64,000 bases of DNA from Panagrolaimus kolymaensis (Eukaryota > Nematoda > Chromadorea > Rhabditida > Panagrolaimidae): contig JAJQJQ010000006.1 in assembly GCA_028622995.1 (NCBI GenBank), positions 4,588,001 through 4,652,000 on the forward strand, given 5' to 3'. Position 1 is the stretch's first letter; the number at the start of each line of letters is the position of its first letter. Under the pieces are notes generated by a model. That model had not been told where the DNA came from, did no database searches, and was given only the letters and a program-made list of their open reading frames with translations. Below, one piece after another: positions 1-12,200 of the stretch. The translations under genes were made by a program, and so were the position numbers.

Positions 1-290
1 GTGTTCCTCGAATGAATATAACCTAATGGACCATTTATGAGTCATGAAATTGATTCAGGAATTAAACCTGTTGATCCAAAGGAATGTTATCTTCAATAAA
101 AATATGGCAGAGAACATGAACGTGGAAGAATAATGGAACGTTTATAAAGTGTTCCAGTAATAACTATAGCCACATTGGGCAAGCCTGAACCACAAGTGAA
201 GACATAGACTTAGCTCAATCAACCATTCCCAATAGATTATGTGGAAGAAGGTAGGACACTTCGTTATGAAAAATCGTTAAGTTCCATAGT
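1..290 (+). pseudogene. Decayed coding-like exon with six in-frame stops
   Basis: Frame 1 reads as protein-like sequence (for example GPFMSHEIDSGIKPVD at 28-75, YGREHERGRIMERL at 103-144 and VPVITIATLGKPEPQVKT at 151-204). It is interrupted by TGA at 13, TAA at 19, 97 and 145, and TAG at 205 and 211. After 214 it is open again (LNQPFPIDYVEEGRTLRYEKSL) up to a donor-like GTAAGT at 289. I do not recognise the family. The continuous frame between stops and the splice-like end suggest an old exon rather than chance. Each stop is one C-to-T change from Gln or Arg. It could be part of a gene that begins outside the window. Confidence 0.35.
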
Positions 291-829
291 AAGTACCCAA
301 AACATTGAGACACCTACTTTTTTCATAGGTATATGCAAATTTTACTGGTGTAATTTAGGATCTGGTTAATGTTTTACTATTAGGATTGGGAATATGAGAA
401 TTGAAAATTTGCATAATTATTAAAAAAAATCTTCTTTCTTGCTATGCTAATAAAAAGTCTTTCTTTTTTACATATGTAAATTAAAATAAAATTATGCAAA
501 TTATCCTTTATTTCTCCTCAGTGGCCATCCATCCTTACATACAAGTGAATCTTATAAATAACTTTCAAGTTATTCGCCATAATAAACAAAAATTCTAATT
601 TTTATGCAAATTTTCCATCCTCTCTCTCATTAGCAAAACATTAACGAGATCCTTGATTACATAGTTATGAGAATTTATGAGAAGATTCCATGTAGCAAAA
701 AATGTCTTAAAATTTTTGACATGACTTTCTCCTTTATACTTTACAATAAAGTAAGACGAATGGTAAATTTTATATTCAAATGACCGCATTAACTATTTGT
801 TATACTTTCTCTAACTAATTATGGACTTA

Positions 830-947
830 TGCTTTTCAAAGTCCAACTTGGTTGATCACCAATAAATCACTTGTTATCCATATGGAAAGCCTATGTATGG
901 TCGATAGTGATTCATAGTGAAAGGCTATGGACGGTCGAAACACTCTT
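830..947. repeat. Short degenerate direct repeat (about 24 bp, two copies)
   Basis: Two similar stretches lie near 888-911 and 918-941, sharing the core AAAG(C/G)CTATG and GGTCGA. They sit directly beside the broken hexokinase fragment. The rest of 300-947 is AT-rich, with no coding signal that I can support. Confidence 0.35.
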
Positions 948-1561
948 TCACCTTTGAAAATCAAAGGGAGACATTCGGTTGTTAAATCTTAATTTTCGAG
1001 ATTTTGTCTTTTCGGTAACATGAAATTTCGAGCATATGACCTTTTTCTCATTTTCGGTGATCTTGATTTTCGAGCTTATGGCCTTTTTAACAAATTCGGG
1101 GATGTGTCTTTTCGATGTTATTTTTTTCGAGCTTATTATTTTTTCGAGCTTATGTTTTTTCGGGGAAATGGGGTGTCGCCCCAAATCAAGTGCAAGGAAA
1201 TCGCCATTTTCAGATCCGTTTGCAGTGGAGCGAACATATGATGGAAGTTGTTTGACCGAAGCACCATCTTCCATTGTTAAGCCAACATTCAAGCTTTGAT
1301 TCAATCGTTCCATGATTAATCGAAGATTATCATCTGTTAATTCCATTGGCTTGCATGCTAGTTGAACCTAAAAATTATCAACATAATTTAACGAAAATTT
1401 AGAGCTACATAGTTTTGCAATCATTGTTCATAGTTAAAAAAAAATAAACTTACTTCAGGTGACACAAATTTATCCAAATCACTTCTAACTTTAAGCAAGA
1501 CTTCATAGGCACAAAGATCATATGTTGTAACGGGATGGGTAGCAGGATATTCGTACAGCAT
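948..1561 (-). pseudogene. Truncated hexokinase 5' fragment
   Basis: Two exons (1561-1454 and 1367 onward) join in phase 0 and give a hexokinase-type N-terminus. They include LRLIMERLNQSLNVGL, the VKQLPSYVRST block and FLALDLG, the start of the phosphate-binding loop that normally continues into GTNFRV. At that point, near 1165, similarity stops. The frame runs on for about 75 codons through degenerate repeats of an ATAAGCTCGAAAA-like unit and ends at 948. Hexokinases are about 450-500 aa, so this piece lacks almost the whole catalytic domain and no further hexokinase exon follows on this strand to position 1. A chimeric or truncated gene copy is the likeliest reading. An assembly artefact is possible. 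The splice sites of the retained part still look intact. Confidence 0.7.
975..1165. repeat. Degenerate minisatellite replacing the rest of hexokinase
   Basis: On the plus strand the motif TTTTCGAG(C/A)(T/A)TATG recurs at irregular spacing, with a unit of roughly 40 bp near 1022-1065 and 1066-1090 and shorter copies near 1126-1157. It begins exactly where hexokinase similarity ends. It is read through in frame, giving Lys/Ile/Ser-rich sequence with repeated ISSK and TEK motifs. Confidence 0.5.
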
Positions 1562-2258
1562 TTTTGTTTGATTCTTCTTTTGAGGGGTTAGTAAATTAGG
1601 GTTCTAAAAGTTTATGGAGATTAATAAACCAAATGACAAAAGAAAAAATTATATCGCGAAAGAAAATAACGTTGACACAAAAAAAGGAGATTTTTGGTCA
1701 AGCAGAAAACGAGTGTCTCTAATAATGAATAAAAAGAAATTAAGCTTCATATTTTTTTATTATAAAAAAATCGAAAAGAACCAATTTGGTTGTGATTTTT
1801 GCAAACACGTTTTCGATCAAGAGTTTTAGCAAAAAAAGTGAGAGAGCAATTTCGTTGTAAAAGTTTGGGAAATCATGGAAACATTTTTTTAAACTACCTA
1901 TCGTTTTTGAAAATGACTTTTCCCTAAAGTTTTTGGATTGATAATTTTTTGCTTTCTTCGTTCATGCCACCAAAAGTGATTTCTAATTATTTTTTCTCAT
2001 GTTAAAGAAATCCAAGAATTTTGATGAATGCTAATAGTTGAATTTAAATAACACACACAGAAATATCATAAAACATTTATCAGAAAACTTTACAAACAAT
2101 AGAAAAAACGAGCCAAAGTCAATTTGTTACCATTCACCAGTCCAAAGCCATCTTTTTCGCCATAGTCCTTGAGAGTCGATATGTGTGTGCCTCCAACTTA
2201 AAGACCAAAAAAGAATTTATGATTCGAAGATGATTTAGGATGGTTGAAGAGAAGAGTT
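1562..2258. other. Intergenic, no gene seen
   Basis: AT-rich sequence between the hexokinase fragment and the 3' end of the PDZ gene. Short open frames occur (for example 1614-1829), but they are Lys/Asn/Phe-rich with no splice or domain support. Confidence 0.5.
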
Positions 2259-3190
2259 TTATTTTCGAACAGCGCGTAAGTTCTTGCCTTCATTATCACT
2301 TGCAATGACATGTTCATCAATCTTATCAACGATGGTTACACGTCCAGCTTTTTGAGTACGACCAAGAATACCTTTGCTTTTAGGCTGAAAAAAATAAATA
2401 TAAAATGAGAAAGGAAAAAAGAAGAAACTTACTTGAGCATTGCGTTCCTTCAATTTACTACGTTCTCGAGCAGCAATATCACGGACATCAGAATTCATAG
2501 CAACGGATGGAGGTTGAGCAGCAGAAACGGATAAAGCTGTTTGAGTCCAATGTTTAGCTTCCATGGATTCAGGACGTTCAATAACAGAAGTGACGAAACC
2601 TTGAGATTGAAGAGACTTGAGCAAGAATTCACGAGCAACATCTTTGTCGGTGACTGGTTTGCCATCGATATCAATGAGGTGGTCACCAACGATAAGTTGA
2701 GAAGCAGCCAACGAACCAGGATCACATCGAGAAACCAAAACTCGATTTTGGTAATGCTTGATACCAAGACCAAGTTTGGGTCCACCAGGTTTCCATTCGA
2801 TTTTGACCAAAGAATAGTTGAAACCATCACGACGTTGAATGAATTTGGCACGTTCAGCAGGAATATGAACACGAGCTTCAAGTTCTTCAGCTTTCTTTTC
2901 ATCACGAACAATTGAAAGTCGAGCAACCGGTGGAGCAAAACGAAGAAGTTGGAAGAAATGATTGGAGTCACGAATTTGAGTGTTGTTGATCTTGATAATT
3001 TGATCTCCCATCTAAAATATAGCAAATGGTATTAGATTCAAAATAAAAGCAATTTTACCTTTAGCTTCCCTTCAGCAAGAGTACCAGGTTGAACTTTGAC
3101 GATGACGAGTTTGTCATTTGGCGTTGCACCAAGCGGTTCACCTTCTTCCATTTGTATTTCAATTTCAAGCAGTTTTCCAGAATCACCCAT
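2259..3190 (-). CDS. Two-PDZ-domain protein
   Basis: Exons 3190-3059, 3011-2433 and 2384-2259 join in frame to give about 278 aa. The first ATG at 3190 ([12 protein letters not shown]) is preferred; upstream in-frame codons are not ATG. Two PDZ domains are visible. The first, about residues 5-85, has the [11 protein letters not shown] and [13 protein letters not shown] signatures and is split by an intron. The second, about 105-180, has [24 protein letters not shown] and [13 protein letters not shown]. The C-terminus is basic and Ser/Lys-rich. There is no signal peptide or membrane segment, so a cytosolic scaffold is expected. Nematodes have several small proteins of this architecture; I cannot assign an orthologue. 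The convergent or neighbouring genes give no functional hint. Confidence 0.85.
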
Positions 3191-4010
3191 ATTTGAAGCA
3201 GCGGCAAATTTGATTAACACGAAAGAGCACGTTGACGATCCGCCGGCGGTCAGTTGAACAAAAAAATGATAATGAATGTCTAAAGAGCTTTTATACTCTA
3301 TTTACCCTTTATTTATGGAGAAGAATGTTTATGCAAATTTCCGATATCTTTTCTGTGTATTTTTTTTTCATTCCTTTTTGGTCACAAGAATCCTAAATTT
3401 TTTGGGGAATAAAAAATAATAGCTTGCAAGACAAGAAGATAAATGAAAGCTAAAATTGGTCATTTTTAAAATAATTCTCTTAAAATCTTTTTCAGAGATA
3501 AAATTAAAGATGTTTTGGCTTAAATAAAATGAACAGAGATGTTCTTCTACATAATTTCTGAATTGTGCTTTTTATGTTTGTTAGCCATTCAGATTCATGC
3601 TTCATAAAGACAATAATCTTTATAGCGCTTTATTACTGTATTTTTTAAACAAAAGTAAAATAGTGGATGGCGGCAGTAGCACAAAAAAATAAATGAAACA
3701 AATTGCGCAATAATCAAAAGATATAAGACACATACATGATGAAATATTGTATTGTATGAAAACACAAAATAAATAACAATCAAACATTTTAAGGCTAAAG
3801 AAAATGGGAAGAAAACTCGAATCAAAATTTAAAACGAACAAAAGCTATACATAGTATGGAACAAAATATAAAAGCAAAAGGTTTTTATTATTATTAAAAC
3901 TATTTTAAGTAGGTCGTCTCATTAAAAAATATTTTTAAAAAATCTTTGAGCAAATTTTTAATATTGTTGTAATTTAAAATATAAAATTGTTTTAAAATTT
4001 GTGAGAGATT
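3191..4010. other. Intergenic between PDZ gene start and kindlin 3' end
   Basis: AT-rich, with open frames only of low-complexity Phe/Tyr/Ile composition. It should contain the promoter of the PDZ gene (just above 3190) and the 3' UTR of kindlin (below 4011). No repeat or RNA gene is recognised. Confidence 0.5.
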
Positions 4011-6473
4011 TTATCCCCATCCACCTGTAAGCCTCATAAAACCTTCTTCATCGAGAGCTTGCTTATGATCTTTGGATCTCATGGAAACAAAAATATACCC
4101 TCCAATAAATTCATGAACAACCTGAAATTGACAAAATTAAATTATGGATATTCTTTGAGGAACCAATTTAATGCTTTGTTCAATGACAAAAAAATTATGG
4201 CTACAGTTATTTAAGCTTCCTCAAAAACTAACCTTGCAATCAGCGCTAAAAGGTTTAAAATCAATTTCTTCTTGATCAAATGCCATACGAATATGTCGAA
4301 TTTCCCAATTAACATGCCATTTCTTCATTTTAGTAAATGGCCATGGTTTTATGCAATCACCATTTTCAGAATTAACCAAAAATAATCCTCGATTTGAAAC
4401 TGCAATAAGTTCAGGTTTGCGTGAACCACGTTCATCAAAGAATTTAACTATGAAATAATGTAATCCATGACCTTTAAGGGATTCCCAAGTTCTAATATAT
4501 TGAAGTTTGGCTTCAACATTTGAAAGATTTTTAATGCTTGAATGAGCATCAGAAATTCGAGATTGAAGATTTTGTCGAGAACGAGCACGGCGAACATAAT
4601 GTTGGGAAACAAATTCTTCAACATTAAAATCATTTGGAAATTGAACAGCTGGCGATCGATTTTTTGTATCCGTTCCATTTTGTTGCTCTAAAAGTGGTAT
4701 CAACTTTTAAAAAATGCCAACAATTAATGAATACGAACTTCCTGATTGCAACATCAAAGTTCGTTTGAGTGATTCAACTTCGCTGTTGTAACTGGCATCA
4801 GCCATGGTTTTGCCTCGAGCTGCAAGCTTACAAGCAGCTAACCATTTAGCATATTGTGATTCTGAATCACATTTAAGAATTATTTCATTCATTCCATCTG
4901 CAGCTGGAACAAGAATTTTTATATGGAATTTTTGTTCAGAAATTTTGACATCTTGTGTTACTTCACATCCTTTAAGGGAAAAATGGCCAAGAGGTGGACC
5001 AGATTGATCTTGAGCTGCATTATAATAACTCAAATAGAGATCACGAAATACAAAATAAGCTCGTTTGAAGTTGTTAAAGCCAAGCTTTTTGGGCCTAAAA
5101 AATTTATTTTAATACACAAAGATAGTATATTCATTATTTTTATCAAATTTTTTTGTTAATGTTCTCTCATATAACTTCTTTATCAAAACATACTTTAAAA
5201 ATTTCAAATATTCTGCCAATTCTGGGACATGAGTTAAATCTTTTCGATTCAAAGCAGCAGCATCTAAGTTGTGCTCCAATTCATCCAATAACAAATCAAC
5301 TTCATCTTTATCATCAGCATTTTCTTTTTCATCAGCTCTTTGTAAAGTTGCTTGAAGTTGTAAAGCGCCGAAAAGGTTTGCTTCTTCTTCAGTGTGTTCA
5401 AATTCATCCAATAAAATGGACCATTTAGCTTGTTCATAAAGTTGATTAATTCGAACTGGATCATATTTGGGATTTAAATCAAAGAAAGACATATATTTAA
5501 ATCGAAGTTGAACTATTTCACCTTCAGATATTCCTTGTTCCATTAATGAACGGGCTGAATCAAGCCATCCTCGATTAATGGCAGCTCGTTCAGTATAATT
5601 TTGTGGGCGAAAAACTGGTAAATCTTTATTTGGTGCAATTCGAGGTGATTGAACAAGATTTTCAGCAATGGCTTCACCATCAAGGTATTCACCAGTGAAT
5701 CCACGAGTGGTATCTCGTCCCATTACATGAGCATAAGCTGCAGGTCCAGGTGACATTCCGCGAGGAAGTGTTCCATGTCTGGGAAGAGTACCAATTTCAG
5801 ATGCATTAAACATATGTCCAGGACCCAAAGTTGCAGATAAAGCGGGTGAGGATTGGCGGCCATTAACATTCAAAGTTGAATAACGAATAGGTTGAAGGGT
5901 TCTAATAGTTCCAGGTCCAACTGATTCTTCACCAACTTTATATGGAACTATTGGAGCTTCAGTATCAGCATTGGCACCTTTTCGAAGAACATCTGGTGGA
6001 ATATTTCTTTTAAGTGAAAGTTCTTCTGGATATCGAATTGAAAGTTCTCGACAAAGTTCTGCTGTTACACGAAATACAGAGCATGAAAAATCTAAATTTG
6101 CGTCGATAACTTGTAAATCTGGAAGCTGAACTTTGGCGGGTTTATGCATGGGTGTAAATTCAAGGTAATGAGCTGAAGTAACCCCAATTTGATCCAAAGT
6201 TGAACGAGTATGTTTCAACCATCGGCGTTTATCTGGCCACCATAAAGCATGATCGGACCAATCCCTTGAACCTCCTAAAATTATATTATGCATTATTATT
6301 GTTTTCGAGTGTAACTAATTACCAATAGCATCCACAACTTTAATCATAATTCCACCAATATGCATATCACCTCGAGCATAAATTTCTTTGGATAAATTAA
6401 TATCCGTAACGAAAATACCTAGCTTCCATGTTCCATCATTTGGTTCAATATCATCACTGATAAGATGAGCCAT
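4011..6473 (-). CDS. unc-112: Kindlin/fermitin (UNC-112 orthologue), integrin activator
   Basis: Exons 6473-6323, 6274-5194, 5094-4739, 4687-4233 and 4121-4011 join in frame to 717 aa, close to the ~720 aa of C. elegans UNC-112. The start MAHLISDD and the F0-like block ([17 protein letters not shown]) are followed by the WWPDKRRWL region. A PH domain interrupts the FERM F2 lobe ([19 protein letters not shown] to [22 protein letters not shown]). The F3 lobe ends with [20 protein letters not shown] and ..TGGWG. Kindlins bind integrin beta tails and act at cell-matrix attachments, including muscle dense bodies in worms. The 4739/4687 join uses a weak donor (GTTCGT), so that junction is less sure. 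Introns are about 45-110 nt. Confidence 0.95.
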
Positions 6474-7436
6474 TTTGAATGATGGAAATACTTCCTCCTA
6501 AGAGGGTACTATAAAAATTAAAGGACTGTTACCTGAAATAAAGATAAAAATAAAAATCAATCTCAAAGGTTTATAAAACTGGAACGCGATAAAGATATGT
6601 ATTAATATTCGGTAAATCTTAATAATTTTTATCGATTATTTACTTTTTAAAACAAAATAATTTATTTTTCTTCCATCTTCTACGACTACAACAACACCTT
6701 CGCTTTTTTTTTTTCCTTCGTAAAGTAAATGTTGGTGGCTCGATTACACACGCTTAAGATTTTCTCAAATGCCATTGCGATTTCATTTGTTTGCTTTATA
6801 GCACCCATAAAGCTGCATACTCTTTTTTCATTTTGCTGCAGCAAAAAAAAGAAAATACGACGGCGATACAACAAACTTTTTTTGTTGGGATCAATCTAAA
6901 AGAAAGATCACAATCGAGCTAAGCAATTGAAGGGAGAAGAATGAAAGTGAAAGAGATTGGATATGTTTTAGTATAGGGAAGAAAGTTTTTATTACACAAC
7001 TGTTCTGAAAGCTTTTTTATCCGCGGCATTGAGTCAAAGGCAAAAGCCACAATTTGCTGAAGGTTTTAGAATGAGAGAGCAGTGATGAGCTTAGAAGAAG
7101 CAACTGATCGCCTCGCCCCCACAAGAATCAATCAAGGTGGCGGGGCAATTCATTGATGGCGGCCATCGTAGCAGGAATATATAAAAAATAGGTCAAAATA
7201 TACTTTTTTTCCTGCAAATTTTTAAAAAAGAGCAAAAGAATGAACAAAAACAATTTTTCAAATGCATGAAGAAGAAAAAAGAGAAGCAAAAAAAAAAGAT
7301 GATTCAAGACTAAAGAAACCCGTAGGGGAATTTTTTTCCATCATCAACAACAAAAATAGGAAGCAAGCAATGTGTTAAAAATATTCAACAACTAAAATTG
7401 GAGCTTTTTACGACCAAACACACAAATGTTTTTCTT
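6474..7436. other. Intergenic/promoter region upstream of kindlin
   Basis: AT-rich with A/T homopolymers. No coding frame has splice or domain support. It would include the kindlin promoter. It ends at the outer edge of the large palindrome. Confidence 0.5.
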
Positions 7437-8512
7437 TTTAAGAGAGGTTCTGCGAGCTGATTCAAATCGGGCGGAACAAAATTTTTTTTATTTTTTATTT
7501 TTCTTTACCAATCGGTTCTAAAAAATATTTAAAAATTATTGGCGTCAAGCTTTTTCTCAAAAACTGAGCAGAATATGCAAATTCTTTATATTGAAGTTGA
7601 AAGCATGTATTAACTTCAAAAATTCGGCTAAATTCACCCATGAAGTATAATAATTTGATTTTTATCCAATATTATGTAATAGATTGCGGGCTAATTTATG
7701 GTGTATACCATATATCTAAGTATTCAATAAAAATGAAGAGAAATTTGCATATTTATTTTTTAAATGGATGCCATTTCTTAACCAAGGTATTTGGGGGACC
7801 TAAGAAAAATACCATATATCCCCCAAAATCTCCTCTATCGATTCATTAAAAAATTTAAAAAAAAAAGCGGGTCGGTTTTGAGTTTTCCATCACGATGTGC
7901 GAGCGACCACCATTTTTTACGGGGAAAATGGTTTTTTCACTTTTTTCTTTGTTGAAAACAATATGAACATAATGCCAAAAACGAAAAGAAAAAAGTGAAA
8001 AAAACCATTTTCCCCGTAAAAAATGGTGGTCGCTCGCACATCGTGATGGAAAACTCAAAACCGACCCGCTTTTTTTTTAAAATTTTTTAATGAATCGATA
8101 GAGGAGATTTTGGGGGATATATGGTATTTTTCTTAGGTCCCCCAAATACCTTGGTTAAGAAATGGCATCCATTTGAAAAATAAATATGCAAATTTCTCTT
8201 CATTTTTATTGAATACTTAAATATATGGTATACACCATAAATTAGCCCGCAATCTATTACATAATATTGGATAAAAATCAAATTATTATACTTCATGGGT
8301 GAATTTAGCCGAATTTTTGAAGTTAATACATGCTTTCAACTTCAATATAAAGAATTTGCATATTCTGCTCAGTTTTTGAAAAAAAGCTTGACGCCAATAA
8401 TTTTTAAATATTTTTTAGAACCGATTGGTAACAACAGAAAAAAATTTTAAAAAAATTTGTTCCGCCGACTTCGAAAATCTTTAAATTCACTCGTAGAGTC
8501 TCTCTTAACTTG
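7437..8512. mobile_element. Long palindrome / foldback-type element
   Basis: The left arm, about 7437-7950, and the right arm, about 7984-8512, are reverse complements around a spacer of about 33 bp (GTTGAAAACAATATGAACAT is its start). The inner ~430 bp match at roughly 98 percent by eye, for example the CTAAG/TTTAAG and TTTTTAAATGG/TTTTCAAATGG differences. The outer ~100 bp of each arm are more diverged but keep GGCGGAACAAA and ACCAATCGGTTCTAAAAAATA. The outer ends read TTA-AGAGAG and CTCTCT-TAA, compatible with short terminal inverted repeats and a TA target duplication. The two arm ORFs of 69 codons are mirror copies and are not supported as genes. No transposase is present, so a non-autonomous foldback or MITE-like element is the best reading. 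Confidence 0.75.
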
Positions 8513-11500
8513 AGAAGAACATGGAGAAACTTATCATCATTGATAGCTCACTGGAGAATTTGAAATAAAAATAAAAATATACACTTGAAAATGGGAGCTA
8601 ATAAAAATTTAGAAATATAAAAAAGCAATGGCATATTCTTTGACCAATGTCCACCAATTAATTTCTGCAAGAACAAAAATACTAAAAAAAATTTAACCTT
8701 TTATTTTTCTTCTTTACTTTTTTATTTTCTCATTCAACAAGGAAAAAAAGAAAAGCGGACATTGAAAATGAACGAACGCGTCGTCACTGTCAAACCTTCA
8801 CCGCTGTTGTTGCAGCAGCATCTCTCATATTTTCATTTTTGCCCTGTCTTTTTTGTCGTCGTCGTCTTCATCGCATTTTTCTTATTCTTCATCTTATTCA
8901 TCACTGTTGTGAGTTTTGGTTGTTGGCTCAATTTTTTTTTTGCGCGCAGCATAAAAAGCCACACAGCTTCTATTCTGTTAGATTTCTTATTTTCGCAAAT
9001 TATTGAAAAGCGCATAAAAGTTACCAATAGCATCTACTGCTTTAACTTTGTATTTTTGGGTTTTCATTAACTTCGTTCCTTGGCTGTATTTATTTTATTC
9101 TAAAAGGTATTCATTTCATGGGCAATGATCTTCGTATTGGTTCGGGTAAATTTTAAGTTTATTCCGTTATTGGCTTGAGCGATAAAAAATTAAATAAAGT
9201 TTGTTTTTGTAAAAATGAAAGGGAAAAAATAAGGGCTTTATTGGATTATATCACATTGGGCAGCGATAAGCTTTATTTATTCAGCATTCCAACAATAATC
9301 AAAAAAGCTCAAATAAAAAAAAAGAATCAAATTTGCTTCCATTTTCATGGAAGCTTTCCAAAATTTATTAAATTCGAAACCACTTTTTTAAAAAGGGCTT
9401 GAAACTTTTACGTACCTCAAAAAGGTATATATAATTATACAAAGAAACTAACGGGCCAAAAAGCTTATCTTACCCTAATCTAATAAGAAATTGGGTGAAA
9501 AGAAATAGTGGTCCATACAAAATGAGAAAAATATTTTTCATGAGCAAAATTTGTCGTTTCATTTTTTTAGTTAAAATTTTTTGATAAAAAACTAAAAATA
9601 CTTATTTTTCCATGAAAGCCAATGCCTAATAAATAAATAAAGCTTATTAAATATATCGTAGCTATAAACACATAACTTATCATTAATTTGATAAACATTC
9701 ATGAATAAAAATGGACCTAAACCAATTTCTTCGTTTTTATGCTTCATTTTTATGTCAAAAGCTTCCTTTTTTATAAGAGTTTTTTGTTGTTGGTTGCAAT
9801 CATTTTTAATGTCGAATTTCATTTATCAAAACCAAAATAGGAAACAAGTAGTAGTAAAAAAATTGAATTATTTAATACCCTTTTCTCTTCTCCATTTCTT
9901 TTGCTTCTCTTTTTTTTATTTTCCATCTTTGATATTATGTTTCTCTTCTTTTTTCATTTAAAAGGGTAAAAAAAAGTAATAAAGCTTTCACCGACTTTTT
10001 TTATTATCAAAATATTTTTTTGACAAAGTTACATTCAGCCACCTTTAAATCAAAAAGATAATTTAATGTATGCAAGATGAATGAATCATCGCTCGACGAA
10101 CGGTTTACATTTCTTCGTTTTTACAACTTGAATTTTGACAGGAGCTTGCAAGCTTTTTTATGGTTCGATATTTTATTCTTATTTTTTTATTGATAGAAAA
10201 ATGGTGTATGAGGTGTCTGCTACCTTTTTAGTACATTTTTTAATGATAAAGTTAGAATATTAGTGAACTTCAATGTTTGATCTTTCTTGCAATAGTCTGG
10301 CTTTTCCTTTCCGAAAATCTTACTGTAGTAATTTACAATTGAAAATGATCTCTTTCTTGCCTTGCCGTCTAACATTCTTGATTTTTTCCCATTTTATTTT
10401 TAAAAAATTAGAAAATCATGCAATATTCGCTCATCGATTTTTTTCTTTCTCTCTTCTGTCTTCTGCTTTACTTGAAAGTTCATCATCTTCTCATGTTCCC
10501 TAAAAATACTGGTCCATTTTTAGTTCCCCTTTTTCATTAAAAATTTTGAAGTACCCTTTAGAGTTTGTTTTTTACTTTAAATAAATAATTAACGGGTCTT
10601 AAAAAACTAACAATAAAGCAACAAAAAAATATTTTGAAGAAAAAATCAAAATTTGTTTTTATAAGAAAAATTAATTTACTTTTAATTTTGGTACATTTTC
10701 TCATTTCGCTCATTGAAGACCAAACTATAACCCTTTAAGGTAAACATTTATGTGATTTAGATTGGCAACTTAAAGTATGTCATTGTAATGTGAGAAATAA
10801 GTTGCTATCTCACAAATTCATTATTTTTTGTTAAAATATGAAAATATTCTATTCCAAGTTATCCATCCTTCTTTTTGATCATTGAAACACAAAACCCTAA
10901 TTATTTTTTTGTTGTTGAAACTAAAAATAGGTTGCTTTATATTTTTACAAATCCCTTGCAAAAAATTCTGACATACTGAAAAGTTTGTTTGTTCCTTTTT
11001 TTCCAAACGCTATTATCCGTCCATTACTCTGCTTTCTTTTTTTAAAACAATGCATCAGCACTGATCGATACGAGTTTCATTTCATTCTTCTATTTTTAGT
11101 TTTTCTCTGTCTCATTTTTTTAACCCAAATTATCTTTCACTTTGGCTTATTTTTCAGAAAGAAAAGATGCAAGGAGATGCATGTTTTTGTTGTTGTTGCT
11201 TGTTTCTTTTTAAACCTGTGTTTGTCTTTTTTTCTTTTCCGTTGCTTTTAACTTTATAAAGCGAAAGGATAATTGAGGAAGAACGACAACTCAAAAAAGG
11301 CTTTACTTTCTATGTATGTACATACTTTTATTTTTGGAGTATATAAATATCTCTTGGGAATCCGCCTATTATTTGTTTGGCATTTGTTTTAGAAACAAAA
11401 AACTAAAATTGGAAGAAGGCGAAGAAATAATAGGAGAAAAAAGAAAAGAAATGATTTCAGGACCAACGATGATGACTATTAGTCAGTCACAAGATATTTG

Positions 11501-12200
11501 AAACAAGAACGGAAAAAGAAAGAGACCTCCGAGCGAGTCTCACAGACGATGATGCTCTTCCTCATCATAATCGATTTCATTATTTGTGTATCTGTTCTTT
11601 CATCTTCTATTTTCATCGATTCTTTATTTTTTTAGTTAATTTATAAGATGCTTTTAGATTATTATTATTAATAATTAGTAAATTTGCTATTTTATAATCC
11701 ATCAAAAAAAATTTTTTTTAAATAGAGTTCATTCCAAAATGGAACGCAATAAAACTCGTTTTCTCTGTCCCGAAGAAGAAGCAACACGCGACCGAACGAA
11801 CAAACCACTTGAAACATTTTTGTTCGAAAATTTTTTCTTTGCTTGTTTATTTTTTTTTACTCAAAAAAAAGTTAGATTGAAACCGTTGTTTCATTCGCAT
11901 TTTTTTCTTTTCTATTTTTGCGTGCTTTTGTGATACGAGTTTTATGCTAATTAATACTCATTTTTAGATTTTTCTCAACCGCCACCGTTGTTTGCCTTAC
12001 ATTTTCTTCTACCGCCCTTCATCACGAGGTTTTTTTGATCGATTTGCAACAACGGAATCAACGACGACGAAATTTCATTTTGGTGTAAGAAGTTTTAACG
12101 CTTTTGTCTCAACACAAAGAAATTGTACCAAAGAATCAAGTGAATGATTATTTGAACTTATATATTCCAACGAAATTGTGATTGAAATCGGGTTGTAATC
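8513..12200. other. Gene-poor AT-rich intergenic stretch
   Basis: No exon chain, RNA gene or clear repeat could be supported in these 3.7 kb. Open frames (for example 8762-9070, 9701-9961 and 10985-11251) are Phe/Leu/Lys-rich, as expected from T-rich sequence. The last few hundred bases should hold the promoter of the PPPDE peptidase gene. Confidence 0.5.

Noticed and set aside
1..290. Alternative genetic code (TAA/TAG = Gln)
   Set aside because: MSP, nidogen and all other genes here end at TAA, TAG or TGA at the expected family length. Decay of an exon is simpler.
1020..1299. Plus-strand ORFs over the hexokinase fragment
   Set aside because: They are antisense shadows of the repeat and the hexokinase exon, with Phe-rich composition.
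7640..8296. Two nearly identical 69-codon ORFs (7640-7849 plus, 8087-8296 minus)
   Set aside because: They are mirror copies caused by the palindrome, with no domain, splice or start context. Treated as part of the repeat.
8762..11251. Several 60-100 codon ORFs in the 8.5-12.2 kb gap
   Set aside because: Phe/Leu/Lys-rich products of T-rich DNA, without splice partners, domains or start context.
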